A stretch of 64,000 nt of DNA from Burkholderiales bacterium (GTDB taxonomy: Bacteria; Pseudomonadota; Gammaproteobacteria; Burkholderiales; Burkholderiaceae_C): assembly GCA_016213205.1 (NCBI GenBank), contig JACRAZ010000065.1, positions 1-64,000 on the forward strand, given 5' to 3'. The notes beneath the pieces were generated by a model. It saw only the letters and a program-made list of their open reading frames with translations. It was not told the DNA's origin and made no database searches. The stretch's first letter is position 1. The number at the start of each line of letters is the position of its first letter. The position numbers and the translations under genes were made by a program. Shown here piece after piece: positions 1 through 8,279 of the stretch.

Positions 1-1
1 C

Positions 2-109
2 GCCACCGCCTACCTGGAGAACTACCTCGGTTGGTTCCGCGCGTTGGACCGAACGCCTCGAAGTCCTCAGCAACCCGCGCAGTTGCTCAACTTGGCCATC
101 GGCGCGTAG
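2..109 (+). CDS. C-terminal end of a transposase-like protein (5' end outside window)
   Basis: An open frame runs from the window edge to a TAG at 107-109 and encodes 35 residues containing YLENYLGWFRALDR and ending LLNLAIGA. This Tyr/Trp-rich tail resembles the C-termini of some bacterial transposases, but I cannot name the family. Only the 3' end is present, so it may be the end of an intact element to the left or a remnant. The following 200 bases up to the next gene hold no supported gene. Confidence 0.35.
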   Translation, partial: ATAYLENYLGWFRALDRTPRSPQQPAQLLNLAIGA

Positions 110-309
110 CCCCATCACCAGCTGACGCACAAAGCGCCAAACAAAACGCGAGGAATGGCAGCCAAATCTGTCACTTATTCGCCATTAGCTGCAGCTCTCA
201 CCTTCAACAATGAGGCCGTGTCGCCCGATATCCGCTTGGAGCAGCCTGAAAGCCCCGCCCGGAACCGGATGAACAGGACTGCACGACCCCGATCACACGA
301 GGACTTTCC

Positions 310-1398
310 ATGCACCCATCGAAGAAACAGCTGGCGCTCTTGGCCGCCGCATTGCTGACCGGCGCCGCGAACGCTGAAACCAAGTTCGGCGACCAGGTCT
401 CGCTGACGGGCTTTGGCACCATCGGTGCCGCAGTGACCGACACCGACGATGCGCAGTTCCGAACCGCCTTGCAGCAGGCCCGGGGCGCCGACAAGACAGC
501 GGACTTCGGCGTCGACAGCCGCCTGGGCCTGCAGGCGAACGCCAAGTTCAACGACATTTTCAGCATGACGGGTCAGTTGCTGGTCAGCCGGCGCATCGCC
601 AAGTCTGCCAGCCTCGAATGGCTGTATGGCGAGGCCAAGCTGCCGGCCGGCTTCACGGCAAAGCTCGGCCGCATGGTGCTGCCCACCTTCATGATCTCCG
701 ATTCGCGCAGCGTCGGCTACGCTGCCCACTGGCTGCGTGCGCCGCAGGAGGTGTACCTGGTGTACCCGGCCAGCAGCTTCGATGGCGGCCAGGTCACTTA
801 TCAGCGAGACTTGGGTTCCTTCAACCTCACGGCCCAGCTATCGGCGGGCAAGGCGAAATCGACGATCTCGGTCTTCGGCGCCCAGGGCCAGGTCGAACTC
901 AATGGCATTCGCAGCGCGAACTTGCAGTTCGAGACCGGCCCCTGGCAGGTGCGGTTGGGTTACACCACGGCCGACGCAGAGACGCGGGGCCTGCCGCTGC
1001 CGCCGCTGAAGGACAAGTTCACCGGTGCCGGCCTGCAGTACGACGACGGGCGCGCGATCGTCCTGTCGGAATACGTCACACGCCGCCAGGACAGTGTGGC
1101 CGGTGGCGTGCTCGACAGCGACAGCTGGTACATCAGCGCCGGCTGGCGCTTCGGCAAGTTCACGCCCTATGTCACATACAGCGTTCTCAAGCCCAAGGGA
1201 GTGGCCTATGGCACCACGGCTTCAGACAAATCGACCGCGCTGGGCATGCGCTGGGACGCCTTGAACAACGTTGCCGTCAAGGCACAAGTTCAGACGACCG
1301 AGAGCAGCGCGCTCAGTTTCGTGAACGGCAGCCCGGCATTCATGGCGGGGCGCCCGAATGTGCAGGTCCTGAGCCTGGCCGTCGATTTCGTCTTCTGA
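310..1398 (+). CDS. Outer-membrane beta-barrel (porin-like) protein, copy 1
   Basis: A 362-residue protein with a signal peptide (about residues 1-22, cleavage near ANA-ET), alternating strand-like segments throughout and a C-terminal ...AVDFVF ending in Phe, the usual outer-membrane barrel signature. It shares blocks with the barrel at 3496 (SGFGT/TGFGT near the N-terminus, DSRLGLQAN/DTRLGLQAN, then SLEW/SIEW), so the two are paralogues. It is followed after 12 bp by a small periplasmic protein and then a chemoreceptor, suggesting one transcript. The role is inferred to be at the outer membrane, as a pore or as a partner of the periplasmic protein; no substrate can be named. Confidence 0.75.
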   Translation: MHPSKKQLALLAAALLTGAANAETKFGDQVSLTGFGTIGAAVTDTDDAQFRTALQQARGADKTADFGVDSRLGLQANAKFNDIFSMTGQLLVSRRIAKSASLEWLYGEAKLPAGFTAKLGRMVLPTFMISDSRSVGYAAHWLRAPQEVYLVYPASSFDGGQVTYQRDLGSFNLTAQLSAGKAKSTISVFGAQGQVELNGIRSANLQFETGPWQVRLGYTTADAETRGLPLPPLKDKFTGAGLQYDDGRAIVLSEYVTRRQDSVAGGVLDSDSWYISAGWRFGKFTPYVTYSVLKPKGVAYGTTASDKSTALGMRWDALNNVAVKAQVQTTESSALSFVNGSPAFMAGRPNVQVLSLAVDFVF

Positions 1399-1410
1399 CA
1401 GGAGTTGGAT

Positions 1411-1806
1411 ATGATTCGTCGAACGATTGGTGCCGCGCTGCTGGTGGTATGCACAGCAGGCGCACAAGCCGGCGTGGCCGTGGTCGGCCATCCCGGTGCC
1501 GCACCGATGACCAAGGCCCAGGTCGAGGAGATTTTCCTCGGCAAGTCCCAGGCGGCGACGCCGGTCGATCTGCCGGAGGACTCGCCGGTGCGCGCGGAGT
1601 TCTACACCAAGGCCACCGGGCGCGATGCCTCCCAGGTCAAGGCCACCTGGAGCCGCATCGCTTTCTCGGGCAAGGGCCAGCCACCCAAGGTGCTGGGCGA
1701 TGCCGCGGCGATCAAGAAGGCCGTGGCAGCAGACCCCAAGGCGGTGGGCTACATCGACAAGTCCGCGGTGGACGGCAGTGTCAAGGTGCTGCTGACGCTG
1801 GACTGA
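1411..1806 (+). CDS. Small PstS-like periplasmic protein, copy 1
   Basis: A 131-residue protein with a signal peptide (about residues 1-20, AQA-GVA) and one short alpha/beta domain resembling truncated phosphate-binding (PstS-like) proteins. Landmarks are the EEIFLGK segment and PKAVGYIDK near the C-terminus. I chose the ATG at 1411, six bases after GGAG at 1401-1404, over the in-frame TTG at 1405. At this size it has only about half of a normal two-lobed binding protein, so ligand binding or protein-protein sensing are both possible. It lies between the barrel gene and the chemoreceptor gene. Its paralogue in the second cassette is broken by an insertion sequence. Confidence 0.75.
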   Translation: MIRRTIGAALLVVCTAGAQAGVAVVGHPGAAPMTKAQVEEIFLGKSQAATPVDLPEDSPVRAEFYTKATGRDASQVKATWSRIAFSGKGQPPKVLGDAAAIKKAVAADPKAVGYIDKSAVDGSVKVLLTLD

Positions 1807-1861
1807 TCTTTCGGAGCCCGCTCGCACCGGTTTCGAGCTCCCCCTTTTGAGCACGAGAATC

Positions 1862-3382
1862 ATGAATTTACGTTGGAAAATTCTCATCCTGCCGCTCACT
1901 GCGGCGATCGTGTTTGTTGCCGGCAGTACGGTGAGCGTGGGCGTGGGGATCTCCACGTCTGCATCGCTTGGCGATCTGCAGCAGCAAGCCTACCCGTTCA
2001 AGGAGGCCACCGACCGTTTCGCGGTGGGTGTCGAGGCGTTCCGCGCCGCTGTGCAGGCCGCCGCAACGGAGGGCGACGAAACGAAGGTCGATGACGCCAA
2101 GGCAACTGCCAAAGCGCTGCGGGAGGACCTCGAGCGCATGGCGGCGATGCCGGACGCGGCCGTTGCCGCCAAAGGTCTGAAGGATGCGCTGATCAATTAC
2201 GAGCCGGCGGCGCTGCAAGCCGCGCTGGCAATGGCCGGCAAGGGCGAGGCCGGTGACGCGGTGAAGCGCATGACCGAAGGAAAGGCTGCTTTGGACAAGC
2301 GGGTCGCTGAGGTCAAGGCGCTGGCGGCCCAAACGGTCGTGGCGCGCGCAGAGGAGACGGCACAAGGGGTGCGCCGCAACCTGCAGGTGCTGTTCGCGAC
2401 GGGCGGGCTCACGCTTGTCGCGCTGGGCGTGGCTTCGGTGCTGGTGATCCGCTCGGTGTGGACCGATCTGGGCGAGGAACCCGGCACCCTCCGTGGCCTG
2501 ACCGATCGCATCGCCGACGGCGACCTGGCGGCCTTCGAACGCGCCCATGCCCGAGACGGCTCGCTGTACGCGGCGCTCGCACGCATGGCCAGCCGCCTGC
2601 AGGGGATCGTGGCCGAGGTGCGCAGCAACGCCGAGAGCGTGGCCACTGCCAGCGCACAGATCGCACAGGGCAACAGCGACCTGTCCACACGCACCGAGCA
2701 GCAGGCCAGTTCGCTGCAGGAAACCGCCTCGACGATGGAGCAGTTGGGCTCGACGGTGCGCAACAACGCCGACAGCGCCCGTCAAGCGAACCAGCTGGCG
2801 CAATCGGCCAGCGGCGTGGCCCAGCAAGGTGGTGGCGTGGTGGCCGAGGTGGTGCAGACGATGCGCGGCATCAACGAGTCGTCGCGCCGCATCGCCGAGA
2901 TCATCGGCACCATCGACGGCATCGCCTTCCAGACCAATATCCTGGCGCTGAACGCGGCGGTCGAGGCTGCCCGTGCAGGTGAGAACGGCCGCGGCTTCGC
3001 CGTCGTGGCCGGCGAGGTGCGCAACTTGGCGCAACGCAGCGCCGAGGCCGCGCGCGAGATCAAGAGCCTGATTGGCGCCTCGGTCGAGCGGGTCGAGCAG
3101 GGCACCGCGCTGGTGGACCAGGCCGGCACCACGATGCAGGAGGTGGTGAGTTCGATTCGCCGCGTGGCCGACATCGTGGGTGAAATCAGCATGGCCAGCG
3201 GCGATCAGGCCGATGGCGTGGCCCAGGTCGGGTCCGCCGTGGCCGACATGGATCGCTCGACGCAGCAGAATGCCGCGCTGGTCGAAGAGAGTGCGGCGGC
3301 TGCCGAGAGCCTGAAGAAGCAGGCGCTTCAGTTGCTGAACGCGGTGGCCGTGTTCAAGCTGGATGGAGTCGCGGCGGGATGA
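1862..3382 (+). CDS. Methyl-accepting chemotaxis protein
   Basis: A 506-residue chemoreceptor: TM1 about residues 6-28, a roughly 150-residue mostly helical periplasmic domain (four-helix-bundle type), TM2 about 177-198, a HAMP-like linker, then the MCP signalling domain. The hairpin tip reads [20 protein letters not shown]. The C-terminus stops after the coiled coil with no CheR-binding pentapeptide. The ATG at 1862 gives a normal MCP start; an upstream in-frame TTG (1847) is less likely. Being third in a barrel / periplasmic protein / MCP row suggests that it reads the state of the small periplasmic protein, which is an inference. Confidence 0.93.
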   Translation: MNLRWKILILPLTAAIVFVAGSTVSVGVGISTSASLGDLQQQAYPFKEATDRFAVGVEAFRAAVQAAATEGDETKVDDAKATAKALREDLERMAAMPDAAVAAKGLKDALINYEPAALQAALAMAGKGEAGDAVKRMTEGKAALDKRVAEVKALAAQTVVARAEETAQGVRRNLQVLFATGGLTLVALGVASVLVIRSVWTDLGEEPGTLRGLTDRIADGDLAAFERAHARDGSLYAALARMASRLQGIVAEVRSNAESVATASAQIAQGNSDLSTRTEQQASSLQETASTMEQLGSTVRNNADSARQANQLAQSASGVAQQGGGVVAEVVQTMRGINESSRRIAEIIGTIDGIAFQTNILALNAAVEAARAGENGRGFAVVAGEVRNLAQRSAEAAREIKSLIGASVERVEQGTALVDQAGTTMQEVVSSIRRVADIVGEISMASGDQADGVAQVGSAVADMDRSTQQNAALVEESAAAAESLKKQALQLLNAVAVFKLDGVAAG

Positions 3383-3495
3383 GCCCTGCGCCGACTTGTT
3401 CTTGGATTGCCGGAAGGCAACACCTGATGGCCAATGAGCCTGCGTCCGTCACTTGACACCTTCCACATCCTGCGACCCGTGGAAGATGGTTTGTC

Positions 3496-4791
3496 ATGAA
3501 GCAATGGTCGAAAGTTGTTGCGCGCTCATGTCTGCTGCTGGTGGCCTCCGCCAACGCGCAGGATCCATCGGAAGGACCGTCGCTGCGACTCAGCGGCTTC
3601 GGCACGCTGAGTCTGACGAAGGCCGATGCACCGACAGGGTGGGGATTCCTGCGCGAGTTCACGCAACCAGCCAACGACGGCGGCCTGCGCGCCGACGTCG
3701 ACACGCGCTTGGGCTTGCAGGCCAACCTCGCGCTCGGCGAACGCGTGCAAGCGGTCGCGCAGGTCATCGTCAAGGACCGGGTGCGTGGGGCGCAAGCGAC
3801 CGATAGCATCGAGTGGGCTTTCGTTTCCTGGCGGCCCGATGCGCGCACCACGTTGCGCGTGGGCCGCATCAGCCCGAACCTGTACTTCGGGGCCGACGTG
3901 CGCAACGTGGGCTTCGCTTACGGGTCGGTCCGGCCCCCGGTGGAGTTCTATGGCGCCCTGCCGCTGCACTGGATCGACGGTGGCGATGTGCAGCGCGTGT
4001 GGACCAGCGGCGAGACGCACTGGCAGGCCAGGCTGACGGGCGGATTCAACAGCAAGATCGCGGTCGATCGGGCATCCGACGGGGGATCTGCCGCTGCGTA
4101 TGCATTCGACTCTTTGGCGGCCGCCTCGCTCACGCGTTCGCAAGGCGGCTTGGCCCTGAAGGGGATGCTGGCGCGGACGGTCATCAAGCCTCGCTTGAGC
4201 GAAGCAAGCGAGCACTTGGCCCAGGAGCTTCGCGGCGTCGCCGCGCTGCCGGTGTCAGCGGTTGCTGCCGAGGCAGCGGCGCTGGCCGGCGACCTGAGCC
4301 TGAGGCGTGGCACCATAACGTTCGCGAGCTTGGGGGTGGACTATAGTGCCGGCCCGTGGCGTTTGGTCGCCGAGGGCGGACGCCTTGGAGGCGACTTCGC
4401 CTTCATGAACGGCTCATACGGCTATGCGCTGGCAAGCCGGCAGTTCGGCGCGCTGACGCCGTATGCGTTGGTCGGGCGTGCGCGCACCCGTGGCCAGCCC
4501 GGGTCGCTGCCGCAGTGGGAGGCGGCTCTCTCGCCAGCGATAGGCCCGGCTGCCGCGGCGCAAGCGCAGGCACTGGGCACCGCGGTCGTCGAGGGCTTCG
4601 TCAACGGCCCGCGTTTTGATCAGTCATCCTGGGCACTGGGCCTGCGTTGGGACTTGCACCCGCAGGCGGCGCTCAAGTTGCAGTGGGAAAGGGTGCGCGT
4701 GCACCCCAACGGCAGCGGCCTGTGGGCGAATGCCACCGCGCAGGGTGCGGTCAACCATGTCAGCAGCGTCTCGCTGGACTTCGTCTTCTGA
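3496..4791 (+). CDS. Outer-membrane beta-barrel (porin-like) protein, copy 2
   Basis: A 431-residue paralogue of the barrel at 310. It has a signal peptide ending near ANA-QD (about residue 22), LSGFGTLSL as the first strand, DTRLGLQAN, SIEWAFVSW, and a C-terminal SLDFVF with terminal Phe. It is longer than copy 1 by an Ala-rich stretch near residues 230-265. The next gene begins 10 bp downstream. It belongs to the second cassette, whose transducer is a diguanylate cyclase. Outer-membrane location is well supported; the transported or sensed ligand is unknown. Confidence 0.75.
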   Translation: MKQWSKVVARSCLLLVASANAQDPSEGPSLRLSGFGTLSLTKADAPTGWGFLREFTQPANDGGLRADVDTRLGLQANLALGERVQAVAQVIVKDRVRGAQATDSIEWAFVSWRPDARTTLRVGRISPNLYFGADVRNVGFAYGSVRPPVEFYGALPLHWIDGGDVQRVWTSGETHWQARLTGGFNSKIAVDRASDGGSAAAYAFDSLAAASLTRSQGGLALKGMLARTVIKPRLSEASEHLAQELRGVAALPVSAVAAEAAALAGDLSLRRGTITFASLGVDYSAGPWRLVAEGGRLGGDFAFMNGSYGYALASRQFGALTPYALVGRARTRGQPGSLPQWEAALSPAIGPAAAAQAQALGTAVVEGFVNGPRFDQSSWALGLRWDLHPQAALKLQWERVRVHPNGSGLWANATAQGAVNHVSSVSLDFVF

Positions 4792-4801
4792 TCGCGTTGC
4801 G

Positions 4802-5074
4802 ATGAGTCGCCGGTCGTACATGTCCCGGTGCTTCGCGGCGGCGGTCCTCGCACTGGCGGCCGTGTCGGCAGCGCGCGCCGATCTGTATGTCGTTGCCCAC
4901 GCGTCCAACCCGCAGGCTTCGCTGACACAGCAGCAAGTGTTGGAACTCTTCATGGGCCGGCAACGAGCTTTTGCAGACGGCAGCTTCGCCCTCGTCTTCG
5001 ACCTCCCTCGGGACAACCCGGTGCGCGAAAGGTTCTACCAGCAGGTCGCCGGCATGAGCCCGGCGCAGGTCAAC
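4802..5074 (+). pseudogene. 5' part of small PstS-like periplasmic gene, copy 2, cut by the IS element
   Basis: The first 91 codons of a gene parallel to 1411-1806: signal peptide (AAAVLALAAVSAARA) followed by DLYVVAH, VLELFMGR and DNPVRERFYQQVAGMSPAQVN. The reading frame runs three bases into the insertion sequence, where its first bases TGA act as a stop (5075-5077). Joining this part to 6401-6580 across one copy of the target duplication restores a 150-residue protein that lines up with copy 1 ([14 protein letters not shown] against AQVN-SYWARLMFSG). The gene is therefore a recent knock-out. The 5' product may still be secreted but lacks the second half of the fold. Confidence 0.85.
5071..5074. 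repeat. Left copy of 4-bp target site duplication (CAAC)
   Basis: CAAC immediately precedes the left end of the IS element and is repeated immediately after its right end at 6397-6400. Removing the element plus one copy restores the interrupted reading frame. Confidence 0.85.
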
Positions 5075-5099
5075 TGAACCGCACCGGGTTTTCCGGAGG
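5075..5099 (+). repeat. IS left terminal inverted repeat
   Basis: Starts TGAACCGCACCGGG; pairs with the complement of 6372-6396 (TGAACCGCGCCGGG). Over 25 positions, 20 match by eye. Confidence 0.85.
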
Positions 5100-5116
5100 C
5101 TCCACCCTAAGGGAAG

Positions 5117-5449
5117 ATGGAGTCCATGAAGAAGAATCCGAGTCATGCGCCTGAGGTTCGCGGGCGAGCGGTCCGGATGGTGCTGGAGCACCAGGCGGAG
5201 TACGCCTCGCAGTGGGAGGCAATTCGCTCGATCGCGCCGAAGGTGGGCTGCAGCGTGGACACGCTGCGTCGCTGGGTGCGCCAAGCCGAGCGCGATAGCG
5301 GTCAGCGCGAGGGGCTGAGCACAGCTGAGCGAGAGCGGTTGAAGACGCTTGAGAGGGAGAACCGGGAACTGCGCCAGGCCAACGAGATTTTGCGCAAGGC
5401 CTCCGCATATTTCGCCCAGGCGGAGCTCGACCGCCGCTTCAAGCCATGA
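5117..5449 (+). CDS. IS3-family transposase OrfA
   Basis: A 110-residue protein with an N-terminal helix-turn-helix (about residues 12-55, including [15 protein letters not shown]) and a C-terminal leucine-zipper-like helix ([19 protein letters not shown]), the standard OrfA build for binding the IS ends and multimerising. Two in-frame ATGs (5117, 5126) are possible; the second gives the common [13 protein letters not shown] start. Its stop overlaps the orfB start as ATGA. Family members make an OrfAB fusion by -1 frameshifting; I see no obvious A6G slippery run here, so the shift site is not assigned. Confidence 0.92.
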   Translation: MESMKKNPSHAPEVRGRAVRMVLEHQAEYASQWEAIRSIAPKVGCSVDTLRRWVRQAERDSGQREGLSTAERERLKTLERENRELRQANEILRKASAYFAQAELDRRFKP

Positions 5450-6354
5450 AGGCGTTCGTGGACGAGCACCGCGGCGCCCACGGGGTCGAGCCGATCTGCC
5501 GGGTGCTGCAGATTGCCCCGTCGACGTACCGCGCGCATGCGGCCCGGCAGCGAGATCCTCGACGCCGGCCTGCGCGCGCGGTGCGCGATCAGGCGCTGTC
5601 GCAGCAGATTCGCCGGGTGTGGCAAGACAATTTCGAGGTCTACGGCGTGCGCAAGGTCTGGCACCAGCTCCGCAGAGAAGGCCTGGAGGTGGCGCGCTGC
5701 ACGGTCGCACGACTGATGAAGCTGATGGGGCTACGCGGCGTGATCCGGGGCAAGAAGCTCAAGACTACGGTCAGCGACCCGGCCGCACCGTGCCCGCTGG
5801 ACCGCGTGAGGCGGCACTTCAAGGCCGACCGACCCAACGCACTGTGGGTGGTCGATTTCACCTACGTCAGCACATGGGCCGGCTTCGTCTACGTGGCCTT
5901 CGTTGTCGATGTGTTCGTGCGCCGCATCGTGGGCTGGCGGGTATCGAGTACGGCCCGCACGGACTTCGTCCTCGATGCCCTGGAGCAGGCTCTGTACGAG
6001 CGCCGGCCCTGCGAGGACGACGGCCTGATCCATCACTCCGACAGAGGGGTTCAATATGTCTCGATGCGCTACACCGAGCGGCTGATCGAGGCAGGCATCG
6101 AGCCGTCGGTGGGCAGCGTGGGCGATTCCTACGACAACGCTCTGGCCGAGACGATCAACGGCCTGTACAAAGCCGAGCTGATCCACAGGCGTGGCCCCTG
6201 GAAGACCAAAGACGCCGTGGAGCTGGCCACCCTGGAGTGGGTCCACTGGTTCAACCATCACCGCCTGCTCGAACCGATCGGCAACATCCCGCCGGCCGAA
6301 GCTGAAAGCAACTACTATCAAAAGCCGGCTGCCACGCCCCTCGAGACGGCCTGA
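5446..6354 (+). CDS. IS3-family transposase OrfB (DDE integrase domain)
   Basis: A 302-residue catalytic subunit with an N-terminal HTH_21-type segment (about residues 1-110) and a retroviral-integrase-like core. The DDE residues are Asp137 (VVDFTY), Asp199 (HHSDRGVQY) and Glu235 ([10 protein letters not shown]), with the D-35-E spacing of this family, followed by the usual YKAELI. The gene overlaps orfA by ATGA and ends 42 bp inside the right end of the element. It is full length with an intact active site. In vivo the active enzyme is normally the OrfAB fusion. Confidence 0.94.
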   Translation: MKAFVDEHRGAHGVEPICRVLQIAPSTYRAHAARQRDPRRRPARAVRDQALSQQIRRVWQDNFEVYGVRKVWHQLRREGLEVARCTVARLMKLMGLRGVIRGKKLKTTVSDPAAPCPLDRVRRHFKADRPNALWVVDFTYVSTWAGFVYVAFVVDVFVRRIVGWRVSSTARTDFVLDALEQALYERRPCEDDGLIHHSDRGVQYVSMRYTERLIEAGIEPSVGSVGDSYDNALAETINGLYKAELIHRRGPWKTKDAVELATLEWVHWFNHHRLLEPIGNIPPAEAESNYYQKPAATPLETA

Positions 6355-6371
6355 ATACACTTACCAACCGG

Positions 6372-6396
6372 CCTCCAGGATTCCCGGCGCGGTTCA
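6372..6396 (-). repeat. IS right terminal inverted repeat
   Basis: On the minus strand it starts TGAACCGCGCCGGG and mirrors the left end at 5075-5099. The element ends with ...GGTTCA directly before the second CAAC. Confidence 0.85.
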
Positions 6397-6400
6397 CAAC
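6397..6400. repeat. Right copy of 4-bp target site duplication (CAAC)
   Basis: Identical to 5071-5074 and directly after the right IS end. Confidence 0.85.
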
Positions 6401-6580
6401 AGCTACTGGGCGAGGCTGATGTTCTCGGGCCAAGCGATGCCGCCGCAGCCGCTGCCCGATGAACGGGCCGTGGTCGAGGTGGTGAAGCGCAACCCGAACG
6501 CGCTGGGCTACCTGGGCAGCCCACCGCCCGACAAGGGCGTGCGCGTGCTGCTGGTCGTGCGCGAGCGCGTGCCGGACTGA
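6401..6580 (+). pseudogene. 3' part of small PstS-like periplasmic gene, copy 2
   Basis: 59 codons plus stop that continue the frame broken at 5074. They encode SYWARLMFSGQAMPPQ, then NPNALGYLGSPP and a hydrophobic end strand VRVLLVVRE. These match the C-terminal half of copy 1 ([33 protein letters not shown]). The fragment has no start of its own that I can defend. It ends 12 bp before the diguanylate cyclase start, so the original gene and the cyclase were probably co-transcribed, and the IS now lies between the promoter side and the cyclase. Confidence 0.8.
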
Positions 6581-6592
6581 TCGCCACCTGCG

Positions 6593-8215
6593 ATGCCTTG
6601 GCAAAGCCTTCAGACCCTGAGGTGGCGGTTCACACTGGCCATGCTTGCCAGCGCGTTCGCGTTTGCGGCCGTGGTCGGCACGCTCGCCTTTCGGCTCGCC
6701 CACGGTGAGGTCGTCACGAAGAGTCGTGCCACGCTGGAGGGCCTTGCCGTTGCGGTCGAGAGGACCGCGGCGATCGGCGCCTTCGCGCAGGACCGCGTGC
6801 TGCTGAAGGAGGTGGTCGATGGCCTGGCGCGGCATCCGCTGGTGGGCTCGATCGCCGTGCTCGGGCCGGACGGCCAGCCGCTGGTTCATCGGCAGGAGGA
6901 TTCCCCGCAGCGTTCCGGCACCATGGTCGTCGAGCGGCGGCTGTCTTCGCCCTTCAATGCCGCCGAGGGAGTGGGCACGCTGCGGGTGATCGCCAACGAT
7001 GCGGTGCTGATGGCCGGCGCGCGCGACGAGGCCGTCGCGCGGGCGTCGTTGATGGTGCTGCAGACGGGCGCGCTTGCGGCACTGCTGTACTTCGCGGCGA
7101 CGCAAATGGTCTCGAAGCCGATCGTGCAGCTCGCCCGGTCGCTCGAGCGCATCCGGCCCGGCACGGCCGAGCGCCTGCCGACGCCGCGCCTTCACCAACG
7201 CGACGAGATCGGCAAACTGATCCGCGGCGCGAACAGCCTGCTGGAGGAAACCGAGTCGGCGATTCGGCGTGAACGGGAACTGCGCGCGGCAGTCGAGGCG
7301 ATGGAGGCGCAGTACCGCCAGATCTTCGATGCCACCAGCGCCGGCATCTTCGTGCTCGACGCGGACGGAGGCCTGATCAACGGCAACCCGACCGTGCTCA
7401 AGATCATAGGCAGCGCTTTGACCGAGGTCCGGCAGTTGCGCGGGCAGGACTTTGTGCACCGCGTTTTCGACCGTCCGGAGCGCGTGATGCAAATGATCGA
7501 CGAGTCGCGCAAGCACGGCGAGACGGTCTCCGGCGACCTCGAACTGCTCTCTCCCGACGGTGCGTCCCGCTGGGTGCATTGCCTGATCTCGGTGCAGGCC
7601 AGACGTGGAGGCGATGCAGCGCGGGAGGAGTTCATCGAGGGCGTGATCTACGACGTGACGGAACGTCGGGTCGGCGAACTGGCCATGCGTCAGCGGGCCG
7701 AACACGACCCGCTGACCGGTCTCAAGAACCGCGCTGCCTGTGACGCATCGATCGACCGTTTGCTGGCCGAGGCTTCAGCCGAGGGGGGGAAGATGGCGCT
7801 GCTGTACATCGACCTCGACGGGTTCAAGCAGGTCAACGACACGCTCGGCCACGATGCGGGGGACCAGGTGTTGAGGCAATGTGCGCGGCGCCTGCAGGCG
7901 GCGATGCGGCGCGCCACCGATCCTGTGGCCCGGCTCGGCGGCGACGAGTTCGTCATCGTGATGCCCGGTGCGGGCAGCGACGATGCAGCGACGGCCATCG
8001 TCGCCGCCGAAGTCGTGCGCCTGCTCGCTGAGCCGTACACGCTGGATGACGGGCGCGTCGCACGGATTGGATCAAGCATCGGCATTGCCAGCTATCCGCT
8101 GCACGGACATACGCGGCGGGCACTTGCCACCGCAGCCGACCAGGCGCTCTACGACGTCAAGCGCCACGGCAAGAATGCCTTTGCCGTGGCCGGCAGGGGC
8201 GCGGCGTCAACGTGA
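6593..8215 (+). CDS. Membrane diguanylate cyclase (HAMP-PAS-GGDEF)
   Basis: A 540-residue protein: TM1 about residues 13-35, a short periplasmic domain, TM2 about 145-168, HAMP about 170-225, PAS about 240-360 and a C-terminal GGDEF domain. The active site reads GGDEF at residues 449-453. An RxxD inhibitory c-di-GMP site (RATD) stands five residues before it, so both synthesis and feedback should work. No EAL domain is present. It is the transducer of the second barrel/periplasmic-protein cassette and takes the place of the chemoreceptor in the first. The periplasmic partner gene just upstream is disrupted, so its signalling may be altered. Confidence 0.93.
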   Translation: MPWQSLQTLRWRFTLAMLASAFAFAAVVGTLAFRLAHGEVVTKSRATLEGLAVAVERTAAIGAFAQDRVLLKEVVDGLARHPLVGSIAVLGPDGQPLVHRQEDSPQRSGTMVVERRLSSPFNAAEGVGTLRVIANDAVLMAGARDEAVARASLMVLQTGALAALLYFAATQMVSKPIVQLARSLERIRPGTAERLPTPRLHQRDEIGKLIRGANSLLEETESAIRRERELRAAVEAMEAQYRQIFDATSAGIFVLDADGGLINGNPTVLKIIGSALTEVRQLRGQDFVHRVFDRPERVMQMIDESRKHGETVSGDLELLSPDGASRWVHCLISVQARRGGDAAREEFIEGVIYDVTERRVGELAMRQRAEHDPLTGLKNRAACDASIDRLLAEASAEGGKMALLYIDLDGFKQVNDTLGHDAGDQVLRQCARRLQAAMRRATDPVARLGGDEFVIVMPGAGSDDAATAIVAAEVVRLLAEPYTLDDGRVARIGSSIGIASYPLHGHTRRALATAADQALYDVKRHGKNAFAVAGRGAAST

Positions 8216-8279
8216 AGCGAGCGGCGGCCGGGCGGGCTGCCGGGGACCCCCCTGTACCGACAGCGCTGCGGCCGTTGGA

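Larger units (their letters stand above)
5075..6396 (+). mobile_element. Complete IS3-family insertion sequence, 1,322 bp
   Basis: The element is bounded by imperfect 25-bp terminal inverted repeats (TGAACCGC... at the left, its complement at the right, about 20 of 25 matching). It is flanked by CAAC duplications and contains overlapping orfA and orfB, with orfB in the -1 frame relative to orfA. That layout and the DDE motif of orfB are diagnostic of the IS3 family. Ends beginning TGAACCG resemble the IS51-like subgroup, from memory. All expected parts are present, so it looks potentially active. Confidence 0.93.

Noticed and set aside
1405..1410. TTG start two codons upstream for the PstS-like protein
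   Set aside because: The ATG at 1411 has the better spacing from GGAG and gives a normal signal peptide.
5075..5077. Natural stop codon for the small periplasmic gene
   Set aside because: The TGA is the first three bases of the IS element; the true C-terminal half is found after the right end at 6401-6580.
5400..5449. Programmed -1 frameshift site between orfA and orfB
   Set aside because: The frame relationship is right, but no clear slippery heptamer such as A6G could be identified, so no site is listed.
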